Shown: positions 54,463 to 64,000 of the stretch, in pieces | Layout of the letters: each line of letters opens with the position of its first letter | Numbering within the stretch: the stretch's first letter is position 1 | Assembly (NCBI RefSeq): GCF_019320115.1 | Contig: NC_089589.1 | Location: 17,981,641 to 18,045,640, forward strand | DNA from: Miscanthus floridulus | Taxonomy: Eukaryota > Streptophyta > Magnoliopsida > Poales > Poaceae | Direction of reading: 5' to 3' | Length of the DNA: 64,000 nucleotides | Notes under the pieces: model-generated | Database searches by the model: none | What the model was told of the DNA's origin: nothing | Seen by the model: only the letters and a program-made list of their open reading frames with translations | Program-made: the position numbers and the translations under genes

Positions 54463-54980
54463 CTAGGTAGCGTGCCCGTGCGTTGCTACGGGACAACTAA
54501 ACTTTTGTACTAAAAACACATGGATCGTACAATAAAATAACAATACTGTGAAATTAAGGTCGTGTTTGGTTGGTTCCCACACTTCGCCAGATTTGCAGCA
54601 CCTCGGACGCCATACTTCTGGTTGCTTCCCAGACGTTCGGCGCCGCCACAACTTCTGAACTGCACATAAGTCATTTTCCACGCCTGAACTCGCCAAAAGT
54701 CAGGCAACGAAATCGAATGCCGCGGTTTCGGCGTCGCCGCTGCTGCGGCTGGGCGCACGTAGGCGCAGGCTAAACAAGGCCTAAGTAATAACATTAAAGT
54801 GATATTTAATCAAAAAGCAAAATTTGTGAAATTAACTGTCACGGAGAGCATGACGTCGTATGCTAAAAAACTCTACTGTATAGACCTTTCCGTGATGCGG
54901 CTAAGAAAATGTTTTATATCAAGTTCGAGTATATATGTAAATATTAGTGCCTGTCACATGAGTAAGACTGGGTGTCTTAA
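54463..54980 (-). mobile_element. Helitron 3' region, minus strand
   Basis: The complement of 54463-54500 reads CCCGTAGCAACGCACGGG, then CACGCTACCTAG with T following. The adjoining sequence matches the copies at 16738-17412 (GATCCATGTGTTTTTAGTAC, CTTAGCCGCATCACGGAAA). The 5' extent beyond about 54980 is unknown; the element may continue to include the CRIB fragment at 56.5 kb. Confidence 0.8.
54558..54781. mobile_element. MITE nested in the Helitron
   Basis: 224 bp with ends GGTCGTGTTTGGTTGG and GGCTAAACAAGGCC (imperfect inverted repeats) and TAA flanks at 54555-54557 and 54782-54784. Removing it restores the Helitron family sequence. Interior is GC-rich and unrelated to the Helitron. Confidence 0.75.
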
Positions 54981-56460
54981 AAAAATCTCTCACAAAACCT
55001 TAAAACAAAGTATGTTATTACTCACCGTATAAATATGTGTTGCTTTAGATCTATTCCACGCAGACATATATTGTAGAATAAGGAGTGAAACTTTATATAA
55101 AAAATAAAAAAAATCAGATTCATTAAGATTGATGTCTTATATATTGTATAACCAAAAAACAGCTTTTAGCTTGTTCAAATTTCACAGCACCATCGGCCCT
55201 GCTTTTGGGTGCGTTTGGTTGAGGAGCTATGACTTTTGTAAAAACACTGCCAGTCTCTCTCGGTTATGAGCGGACCCTAAACATACTGCCCCTCATCTAA
55301 GGTAGGACCTTCTCGTTGGACACTAGATGATCAACAGTTTCAACGCCTCTTTAGCCAGGTTGAACAGTTCACAAAGCCCAGACCATGGTGCCTCCCTTTC
55401 CTTCATCTTCAACTACAGATGATATGCCAATAAAACACTAACAAAAACAAAGCGTGTCAGCAGATTCCATGGATGATTCTAACTACTGAAGTATTGATAT
55501 TGAGTAGATAACCCATCCTCTCGTGCTGACCGAAATCACTGAACTGTACTATATTGAAGTGTTCTACACCTTTTGAGATGTGCAACTATAGAAGCCAAGG
55601 ACCCAGTATATGGATAGGAAGAGCACCTGCACAACCAAAATAGATAGATACTGAATGAGAAAGTATTTTACTTCTATACTTTTGTACACAAGTAGCGCTA
55701 AAAAAATATGTTAATATGCAGTACATGATTTATAATCCCAACATTCAAAAATGCCATTCTAGTAAGGGGTTACGTTGATGCTCAGAACGTACACCTCAAC
55801 TCAAAAGGAATTGAAGTTTCGTTCCTGCTGCTGATATCAGTTGATATCTAAGTATTGTGCTGTTGATATCAGTTAATATCTAAGGCTGAAAAATTCTCTG
55901 TATAATAATTTCCTTATTTTTCATACCTCAAGGATCCACGTTCGCCACCTATGCGCACGGTCACGCGACGCCCGGACCGCCCTTGCCGAGCTTGTCCTCG
56001 CCGCACCGTCCTCGACGTGAACACTGAACACTGTGAACATTTCATTCCTGCAGAAAAAGACGATGATATAGCAGTCCCATGAAGCACCTTAATATATAAT
56101 TCATTAATTGGACCAAGATCCAACTATCCAAGAGCTATCCAGCCTACAAATTTGAAGACAATATATGTAGTCACCCTGAAAACAAAATACAGCTCACTTC
56201 CATCAGCTTGCGTAGGAACGTCCCCCTGAAGATAGTGTGCCTAAACTTCTATAGAGTGCAGTGCGCCACTCAAACTAAATTTAGGAACACACCATTTTTC
56301 ACGCGGCGTGTTTGGCCAACGCCCACTTCATCAGAAAGCTACAATTCTGTCATGGAAGCAATCGAAAAATCAAGGCACACAAAACTACAGATCAAGGGAA
56401 AAATCCTAGAGACAAAAAAAGGTAATCAATGCTTAATCATTCGCATGGCATGGCAGTGGT
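54981..56460. other. Mostly unassigned sequence
   Basis: 55205-55275 contains GGGTGCGTTTGGTTGAGGAG, a MITE-like end without a partner. A possible minus-strand exon at 56048-55928 is bounded by AG and GT, but its Arg-rich product is not recognised. Nothing else supported. Confidence 0.35.
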
Positions 56461-56735
56461 GAGCTAACCTGGCACTGGGCGTGCGCCGCGGTACGTCTGG
56501 TTTGAGGTCGGTGGGGAGGCCAAGGAAGCCGCCGAAACAGTCGTAAGTGATGTGCGAGACATGTGGCACGTTCGTGGGCCGCCCAATCTCGATCCGCTCC
56601 TCGTCACTGTCCTCCTCGTGATCGTCGTCGTCGACACCCACGGCACCGGTGCTGCACCATCACCAGCGACTCCGCAGCACCCCCATGACGGCGCCCACCA
56701 GCCCTCCCCCTCCTCCTCCCCTCCCCAACTAGAGC
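56461..56735 (-). pseudogene. CRIB-motif first-exon fragment of a RopGAP-like protein
   Basis: Minus-strand translation DDDDHEEDSDEERIEIGRPT continues NVPHVSHITYDCFGGFLGLP and DLKPDVPRRTPSA. This is the CRIB motif (I-x-P-x4-H-x2-H) and following conserved segment of plant Rho-of-plants GTPase-activating proteins, which use CRIB to bind active ROP GTPases before a RhoGAP domain. The exon ends at a GT donor (CCAGTGCCAG then GTTAGC). No RhoGAP exon follows. An in-frame stop upstream of GVDDDD and lack of partners mark it as a transposed fragment. Confidence 0.8.
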
Positions 56736-56799
56736 ATCATCTAACCATTATTCTGCTGCAGAACCTAACCATTTTGAAAAACATGTTATATTGATTTCT

Positions 56800-57569
56800 G
56801 AGTAAACTCAAGCAATCACAATCTCAACAAATATTTAATTCAAACATCAGGAAGGACAATGTTAATTTGCAACATAGTTAAATTGTATGTATCTCAACGG
56901 CAACCAAACAATTGACAAGATAACTGCAACAACCGAGCATTTCCAAGAAGCAACAAATATGGCACTAAGTCGACAGGACTTACCAGAGGACATAGATGTC
57001 ATGAGGATACAGTGACAAACATGGCATACATTAGCGAGTAGAATCCCATGCCCCGTGACAGGCAGCAAAGAACCAGATCAATTTCAATTCTAAATACCCT
57101 GCTCAAGGTCACGCAGCACCATCCCCAGCCTATAAGCATTACTTACAGAGAAGCTATCTGATTTTTCATCAATCCATGCCACAAAATCCTAGCGAGCAAG
57201 CTATGGAAATGGTCCACATCTGCCTCAGGGCACCTTGCCTATAAGCCCATAATTCTCTTTCATGGGATACTCTTCAGTTTTGCTAGAATGAGAGTTGTAT
57301 TTTCTATTAACAGACATTTATGGTTTTAAATGAAGGAGTTATATCAGGACATCCGAGAATATAAGCAAGGTGTCTGCTGTGTTATCAATTACAAAGTAAG
57401 AGGCATGTATCCTCCATCATTATAAATGGTGAGTTTGTTGTGTCAGTGCTCCCGCAGCAAACTCTTAACAAACATTGTAACACCATTTATTAATATTATA
57501 AAGTATGTTAATACACATGCCACTGAAATCAGATTGGACTCATGTCTATATCTTTAAACACAGAGTGTC
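56800..57569. other. Unassigned sequence left of the gypsy LTR
   Basis: AT-rich, no gene, tRNA or repeat ends recognised. Confidence 0.5.
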
Positions 57570-59521
57570 TGTTTACACCAAAATTTGGAAAGAGAAGAAC
57601 GTGGGAACTCAAAGCTTCCAAGATTGTATCATCAAGGGATCGATCAGATGTATCAGCTAGTTTTGATGCAGTATCGGAAATCGGCTATTTTATAGATGAC
57701 GTCAGCAGATAACATCAACGGATTACATACAGATGGCGTCGCGGGGGGAAGATATGTCGAACTCTATAAAAAGGAAAGGATTATGATCCAAGTTATCTTA
57801 AATTAGGAATGTTTTCTTTTATGTCAAAGATTGTAATAAGTCGTGTTTGAGTGGGATTCATGTTTAAGTTCTGGGTATAAATATTAGACCCCAGCCATTG
57901 TAAGAGACATCCAATCAATCAATACCAATTACTTTTTTTGGCTTCATGCCAACCCTTAGGAGTAGGAGTACTGTAGATCTCGGAGAGTTCTTCAACAAGC
58001 AGGGCTGCATCGATCTGGTCGACCCTTCGGCTTGTTTATAAGTACCGTCATGGCTTATACTTTTGTTTGTAAGGCTGCATCGGTCCGGCCGACCTCTTAT
58101 GAGCTCTAGTATAAGTTAGTTATCGATCCTTATTTAGTTTAAGTATGGCTGCATCGGTTAAGTTTGACCTCCACTGCTCGAATTAGATTAAGGCCAAGTT
58201 ATCGGCTCTACCTAAGGGTGTCATCCTTCGGGTAGATTCATTAAGTTACCCATCTTGCTGATATTCTTGTTGTCATTAGTTTTAGCAATATCAACCTGCT
58301 CGATCGAGATCGATCTAGATCGGCCTCACATCCTTTTAGTCCATTGTTTGTTTTGTCACATTACGATGGTTCTTACTTTAAACGACGGATTATGTTTTAT
58401 CGGCCATTTTACTTCGATCTTGATCATGCATAGTACGTGGCTAAGGCATGTCTGATCTTGAGAAGGTTTACTAGCTAGTTGAATCTGGTCTATAGCTCGC
58501 TATTATGGCTGTAACGATCCGGTTGATCCCCACTATTAGCACTTTAAATAGGAGTATGCTAGTTGGTAGATTTGCTTTCGACCAGGCGTGACCTTGGCTG
58601 TTTGCTATGCTTGCATCGACTAAATAGCCAATCGCCCATACTTTAACGCTTATAGTGTGTCTTTATAATTCTGTTAGAAGTGAATAGGTCTATTTATTTT
58701 AAAGATTTGATCTGTTATCTTTATCATGGCTACCATCGATCCGGTCGAACCCCACTATTAAGGATAACAAGTTAGATCTGATGAGTTTATAGATCTATCC
58801 ATATTAAACAGTTGATTGTTCACATGCTGTAATCTCTTTTCTACACGAATCGGCTATTAGCCGATTCGCCTGTGCTTTCACAGATATGACACGCTTTCAT
58901 AAACCTGTTGAAGTATGGTCGGTTCTATGGATTTTTTGGTTCTAGACTATCATCATCATCATAGCTGCATCGATCCGGTCGAACCTCAATATTGATGGTA
59001 ATAGATTAGATCTAGACAGTTCGTAGATCTGCCTATATCAATCAGTCGATTGTTTATGTGGCATATCCCTTTTCACCGGATTCATTGGCTCTACAGCACG
59101 TATTGATCAAATCTAATTTAGCCAGTGATGCATCTTTGACGCATACATGTTAATAGCTTAAGGGAAAGGATCATTAAAACTAGGTGCATTGTATTCATTA
59201 CTATAAAATCAATCATGACCCGCAAGCGTTACAGTTCTTAACAGTCGATTTCTTCTTGTATCGGCTATTTAGTCGATTTTCCCGTCTGGCCCCTCCCGAA
59301 GCAGCACACTTGGAACTGTCTGGGCAAAACTAGCATGTTCCACTCTAAATTACTGATAAACTTTCTCTCCTTGTCAATTGCAGGTCAAATTGACTGGCAC
59401 ACCCTTGGGAATTGATAGGGTCGACTGGTCCTGCATTGAAGCCAGGTAGATCTCTAGATCGTTCTGGCTTGCTGCGTGTCCACCCGGCGCGGCTACCATG
59501 TTTTCACGCCGACACGCTTTC
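57570..59521 (+). repeat. 5' LTR of the gypsy element (right border approximate)
   Basis: Begins TGTTTACACCAAAATTTGG. A TATA box (GGGTATAAATATTAG, near 57876-57890) is followed by a CAATCAATCAATAC leader. The right border is placed at the primer-site-like sequence. Length about 1.95 kb, usual for Tat-type LTRs. Internal ~23-bp repeats occur at 57990-59000. Confidence 0.6.
57990..59000 (+). repeat. Dispersed GGCTGCATCGATCCGGTCGA units inside the LTR
   Basis: About six copies of GGCTGCATCGATCCGGTCGA-like sequence near 58004, 58072, 58145, 58506, 58727 and 58962, several followed by CCxCxxTATTxATGGTAA and AGATCT. They are irregularly spaced and diverged. The 58727 and 58962 copies belong to a longer ~235-bp duplicated block. 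Confidence 0.75.
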
Positions 59522-59540
59522 TGGCATGCCCGGTGGGACC
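59522..59540 (+). promoter_or_regulatory. Primer-binding-site-like sequence
   Basis: TGGCATGCCCGGTGGGACC directly follows the LTR, the form seen after LTRs of related grass gypsy elements. The tRNA partner was not determined. Confidence 0.5.
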
Positions 59541-59551
59541 CCACAATCGTC

Positions 59552-61740
59552 ATGACACCTCACAACAACAGGGACATTCTTATGGTGCCTTATGAAGACC
59601 TACCTGATGAGGATAAAGATGTCATCAGTAAAGCTATAGAAGAATTTCAGAATAAGTGTTTGTTGTCATAAACCAAGACATGCGACAATAAAGTTATTCA
59701 GAAATATCCGCTACCAAGAGTTTTGATGCATTTGTAGTCAGATATAGACGAAGCTGATGATAGGTGTTTCTTCATAGATGCTGTAAATAAATCTGTTCAT
59801 GATGCCATGTTGAACCATAATACAACTTTCGTGAACACATTCCACAATACCATGAAAGAGGTATTTCATGGATGTCCAATTGATCAGGTTGGACTGGCTT
59901 ATTATAATATTCTACATCTGTCGACTCAGGGGATTAATGAAGCCGGTACTAGCCATCAAAAAGCAGCAATAACTAGTAATGATGATGTCCAAGTGGTTCA
60001 GAGTTCATCTGTGCAAGTTCAAGGTACCACTACTAATCAAATACAAAATAATCCTAAATCATCAGTGCAGTATGTGCAATAGCCGATGGTGCAAGTTCAG
60101 AATCAAGTAGTTAATTTTAGCACATCAGGCCAAATACCACTGTTAGCTCAAAAAATAGCGCCATCAGTTCAAAGAATTCGTAGAGATACAGATCCCAACA
60201 TCTACAACCAGATACTTCAAGCAGCAAATTAGCAAAGGACCCAACAGATAGAGATTCCACAAGGATATCATTATGGAACAGATTACAATACCCTTCATAT
60301 GATTCCAAATCCAGGGTATCAAGGCACCTGAAATTTTAATCCACAGATGGGTCAGCAGTTACAGAGAAATCCAGATTCAAATGCTAATGAGTTGTTGCTC
60401 AGAGTAACCGAAATGATGAAGAATCAATTCGGTTTAAAACCAAAAGGACAGACCTTTTTGTATAAATGTCCGTATCCAGAGTGGTGTGATTCGGTTGCTC
60501 TTCCAACAAATTATAGGCTCCCAAAATTTGCTAAGTTCACTGGTCAAGATAGCACGAGCACAATAAAACATGTGAGTCGGTATCTTACACAATTGGGCGA
60601 AGCATCCGTTGAAGAAGCTTATCGAGTTCGTTTCTTCTCCTTGTCCCTGTCAAGACCAGCTTTCACCTGGTTTTCATCATTACTAGTTAATTCCATTGCC
60701 AATTGGACTGACCTAGAGAAGAAGTTTCATACATATTTTTATACTAGGACAGGAGAAAAGAAAATCACAGATTTGACGACCATAAGGCAAAGAACTAATG
60801 AATCAGGTGCTGAGTTTCTTCAGATGTTCCGAGAAATCAGGAATTTGTGCTTTTCATTGAATCTGACTGATGATCAGCTAGCTGCTTTGGTCATTCAAGG
60901 AATGTTGCCAACATGGAGAGAGAAGCTGCTTGGGCAAGAGTTTGACAATTTAGGTCAGTTGGCTCAACGAGTGGTAGCACTCAATAGCCAATTCCAAAAT
61001 ATGGGCAGAGATACCTGATTCTAGAAGAATGACGCAATTGCTGAAGCTTATAATCCATATTTAGTTAATGATGGTAATGAGGACGATGAAGAAGAAGAGA
61101 TTGATGTGGCTGAATGGAATTGGGGTAAGAAGACAGTAATGGTGTCAAATCCTTGGGGAAAAGGAGTTGAGGAATGCTATGATTTCGATGTCACAAAATC
61201 AAATTACCCGCTAATCATGTTATGTTACCTCCTGATCAGTTGAAGAATAAGAAGTTCTGCAAGTTTCATAATGCTACTTCTCATTCTACTAACAAGTGTA
61301 GAATTTTGCGGCAACATATACAGAGGGCTATTCAGCAAGGGAAGCTTAAATTTGATACACCTCAGAAGATGAAAGTTGATGATAATCCTTTCCCAAGAGA
61401 TCAGAATATGGTCGATGTTAAGTTGCTCAAAGGAAAGACTAAAGTCCTAACATCAACCAGAGCAAAAGAAACCAGAACCGTCGATCCAAATATGCAAATA
61501 TCGGCTGATGAGTATAGAGAGATTAAAATGCATCGTGACCAACAGAAGAGCCGATATGAGCAGGGAGAGACATCAAGGGACGGGGCGATAAGGCCACGTG
61601 TCACATCTCAAATTTTATTAAATAAATGGCAACGACAGAAGGAAAAGGATTATCAGCGTTGGTTAGAAGAGAAAGAATACTAGCGTGAACAAGAAGAGGA
61701 GAGGTATAAAAGAAAACAAGGTGAATTACATTAGAATTGT
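59552..61740 (+). pseudogene. gypsy gag, degenerate
   Basis: Starts MTPHNNRDILMVPYEDLPDE at 59552. Stops occur at about 59670, 59735, 60080, 60230 and 60330. A long intact stretch at 60347-61018 holds the capsid-like Retrotrans_gag region (YLTQLGEASVEEAYRVRFFS, NWTDLEKKFHTYFY, ITDLTTIRQRTNESGAEFLQ). A knuckle-like CKFHNATSHSTNKC with RHIQ-type helix follows near 61255. Gag packages the element RNA. Read-through of stops is not expected to give particles. Confidence 0.85.
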
Positions 61741-62024
61741 CTTTTTTTCAAATATTGTTGGAATAAAGGTTTGAAATTGCCTACCAGAAATAATTGCCCA
61801 GAGTGTAGTGAACAATATTGGGAGTTGAGGCAATCTCAAGCCAATCGCTGGTCTGCCCGTGCTCAAAATGAGTATCATTATAATAATATGGATCGGCCCT
61901 TAAAAATAAAAGTGTTCACGATCGGCTCGAGAAGCGAGTTGTTGATCAAAACTGGGCTAATTATGAAGAAGAGGGTGATGAGGAAGAATATGATTGGCAG
62001 GTAGGGCAATGGTGTTCAGGAGGT

Positions 62025-62831
62025 TTGTCAAGAAGCCAAAAAAGAAGGGTGCAACGCTTAAGGAATAGAGAGCTAGAACAGGCTCAGGCATCGGGTAAAC
62101 CTCAAGTGTGGCATGCTAAACAAACAGCCGATAGAGGTCAACCATCGGCTAATATTCAAATGGCTTTTCTGTTGCCGTCAGAATTTAGAGCTTCAGCAGA
62201 CCAAGAAGTCTATTCAGATTTTGATGAATTAGAGTATGAGGAGATAGTTGCTAAGTTGACAGTTATACAGCAAGCTATATTCGATAAGCCAGTCAAGCAT
62301 CGACACTTAAAAGCTTTATATGTAGAAGATTTTGTTGATGGGAAGCCGATGAGCAAAATGTTGGTGGATGGAGGTGCTTCTGTTAATCTTATGCCTTATA
62401 CTATTTTTCACAATCTTGGCAAGGGACCAGAAGATTTGACTGACATGATGCTTAAGGATTTTGAGGGTAATGCATCCAAGACCAGGGGGGCAATAAACAT
62501 CGAATTGACAATTGGAAGTAAGACTTTGCTCACTACATTCTTTGTTATTGATGGAAAGGGTTCATACAGTTTACTTCTTGGTCATGATTGGATTCATGCA
62601 AATTGTTGTGTACCATTGACTATGCATCAATGCTTGATTCAGTGGCATGGAGATGATGTTGAGCTGGTTCATGCTGATGATTCTGTGAGTATAGCAATAG
62701 CTGATCCAATGTATTGGGAACTGAAAGACTTCGAGTGTTTTGCTAGCAAGCTATGGGAAGGAGGCTTCATTAAAATCAATGATGAAAGCCAACAGCCAAT
62801 CCAAGCAGTCGGCTCTGAGAGTTTGTTTTAA
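62025..62831 (+). pseudogene. gypsy aspartic protease region
   Basis: A 268-codon open stretch with the retropepsin active site KMLVDGGASVNLMPY near 62355-62400 (D-G-G in place of D-T/S-G) and the conserved YSLLLGHDWIHANCC downstream. It processes Gag-Pol in active elements. The second residue change to Gly is common in Tat-type proteases, so it need not be a defect. The reading frame is isolated by stops on both sides. Confidence 0.85.
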
Positions 62832-62870
62832 TGGATAATCTAATAGATGGTACAGATTGTAAACTAGGGC

Positions 62871-63515
62871 ATGGCTTCACGCGCCGATGAATTAGAGGAG
62901 ATAGATATTAGTCTTGGAGATAGGTCTAGGCCGACGTATGTGAGTGCTAAGTTGGATCCTGAGTATAAGCAAGAGTTGATATATTTATTAAAGGAATTTA
63001 AAGATTATTTTGCTTGGGAATACTATGAGATGCCTGGTCTAGATCGATCAATTGTTGAACATCAGTTGCCAATCAAACCTGGATATCGGCTGTTTAAACA
63101 AGCTCCGAGGAGATTTAACCCAAATGTTCTTGATGATATAAAAAAGGAGACTGAAAGAGTACTAGAAGCAAAATTTATCCGACCATACCGATATGCAGAG
63201 TGGATATCGAGTGTTGTTCCTGTGTATAAGAAAAATGGGAAGTTAAGAGTTTGCATCGATTTTAGAGATCTGAACAAGGATACACCCATGGATGATTATC
63301 CGATGCCAATAGCCGATATGTTGGTAGATGCAGTAGCTGGGCACAAGGTTATTAGTTTTATGGACGGCAATGCATAATATAATGGCTAAGGAGGACAACT
63401 TTTAGGTGCCCTAGCGCAATCAACTTATTTGAATGCGTTGTAATGATCTTTGATCTAAAGAGTTTGGGTGCAACCTATTAAGAAGCGATCAATGGAAAAT
63501 GTTTGAAGGAATATT
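62871..63515 (+). pseudogene. gypsy reverse transcriptase, truncated
   Basis: Contains LDPEYKQELIYLLKEFKDYF, then VVPVYKKNGKLRVCIDFRDL and HKVISFMDGNA, which are RT fingers/palm motifs. A TAA at 63375-63377 follows. Beyond it, damaged pieces (MAKEDN, INLFECVVMIFDLK) are readable to about 63500. The YxDD catalytic motif, RNase H and integrase are absent, so a large internal deletion has occurred. Confidence 0.88.
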
Positions 63516-63793
63516 ATCCTAGCATTTGGATTAATACTTGATAGCCAATTTGTTCAGTCATCGACTCTAATAGCTAGTACCAGAAGTGTATCGCCTTTAG
63601 CTCAAAAATTACCCCAAAAGGGGGAAAAGCCGATACGATATGTATCACCTGTAAACCAACATAGAAACTATTATGGTATACACAAGACATTGCAGAAAGT
63701 GCACTGAGATACGATCATAGAAAAATAGAAGACTTTATTCATTGACTAGTTTGTCCTAAGTACAAACTAGTCAAAGACATAATTTATCACATC

Positions 63794-63990
63794 CTAAGCG
63801 GATGTAATGTCCACGATGGCCTCCGCTGCATCGACAAAGTACTCGATCAACTCCTCATGCTCCTCGTTTCTCATCTCCTAGAAACCAAATAAAATAGATT
63901 TGAGGAGAAAGGAAACTCAAGGTAACAGCTGATACTTGGAAGACGTGAAACTTGAAAGCATACCTCAGGGACGTGGTCGCTGGTCGCCAT
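63794..63990 (-). CDS. Candidate two-exon mini-gene antisense to the gypsy element
   Basis: Exon 1 at 63990-63964 reads MATSDHVPE and ends at a GTATGC donor. An 86-bp intron ends TTTCTAG. Exon 2 at 63877-63794 continues in phase as EMRNEEHEELIEYFVDAAEA, then IVDITSA and a stop. The 36-residue product is acidic and alpha-helical in look, unlike known domains. Tat-lineage retrotransposons of grasses can carry an antisense gene between pol and the 3' LTR, and this position fits. It may also be the tail of a longer gene starting beyond 64000, with ATG 63990 internal. No promoter can be seen. Confidence 0.4.
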
Positions 63991-64000
63991 TGCAGCTAGG

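Larger units (their letters stand above)
57570..64000 (+). mobile_element. Ty3/gypsy (Tat-like) LTR retrotransposon, decayed, runs past window
   Basis: 5' LTR, primer-site-like sequence, gag, protease and part of reverse transcriptase occur in the expected order on the plus strand. RNase H, integrase and the 3' LTR are missing or beyond the window. Gag begins without a long leader and uses a CxFHxATSHSTNxC knuckle typical of the Tat lineage. Many stops make it non-functional. Confidence 0.85.

Overview
The window is plant nuclear DNA from a grass (Poaceae), most likely a panicoid/Andropogoneae species. This rests on the mobile-element content: CACTA ends with arrays of GCCGAGTG and CCGGGACTAAAGG motifs, Stowaway and Tourist MITEs, Helitrons ending in the hairpin CCGTAGCAACGCACGG followed by CTAG, and Ty3/gypsy elements. 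Two single-exon genes with a grass-like look (an NLR and a small PNRC-motif protein) sit among them. The species is inference; no rRNA, tRNA or organelle genes were seen.

Layout. 1-4.65 kb: 3' part of a CACTA transposon with a decayed Ulp1-like peptidase ORF. 4.65-7.9 kb: non-genic, with the 3' end of a LINE. 7.9-14.49 kb: a Helitron carrying a broken Rep/helicase gene. 14.5-17.4 kb: MITEs, short tandem duplications and two tandem Helitron 3' ends. 18.4-25.8 kb: a multi-level nest, with minus-strand gypsy pol split by a non-autonomous LTR retrotransposon that itself holds a 2.3 kb solo LTR, plus a LINE fragment and a second gypsy gag/protease fragment. 26.76-27.08 kb: one CACTA terminus.

28.66-31.38 kb: the best gene, an uninterrupted 907-codon CC-NB-ARC-LRR reading frame whose P-loop lysine is serine. 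32.3-35.1 kb: a tandemly duplicated Tourist MITE, a possible CACTA end and LTR-like sequence. 35.76-36.38 kb and 47.75-48.41 kb: two copies of a small gene with three RWDxHK repeats and a C-terminal PNRC-type motif. The first copy is broken and the second is intact except for a 4-bp insertion in the PNRC motif. Between them lie a Helitron with captured gene pieces (including an ATXR5/6-type PHD finger), a complete 4.08 kb CACTA element (TSD TTC) containing a ~1.1 kb palindrome, and another CACTA end.

49.11-53.97 kb: a Tourist-type MITE (TSD TAA) split by a 4.67 kb Pack-CACTA that carries a minus-strand gene fragment with a triplicated 250-bp segment and a truncated carboxylesterase. 54-57.5 kb: another CACTA end, a minus-strand Helitron end with a nested MITE, and a RopGAP CRIB-exon fragment. 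57.57-64 kb: LTR, gag, protease and partial RT of a decayed Tat-like gypsy element, followed by a possible two-exon antisense mini-gene at the window edge.

There is no multi-gene pathway here. The coherent story is two low-copy plant gene loci embedded in nested transposons, several of which have picked up fragments of other host genes. All coordinates and similarities were judged by eye, and element borders without TSDs are approximate.
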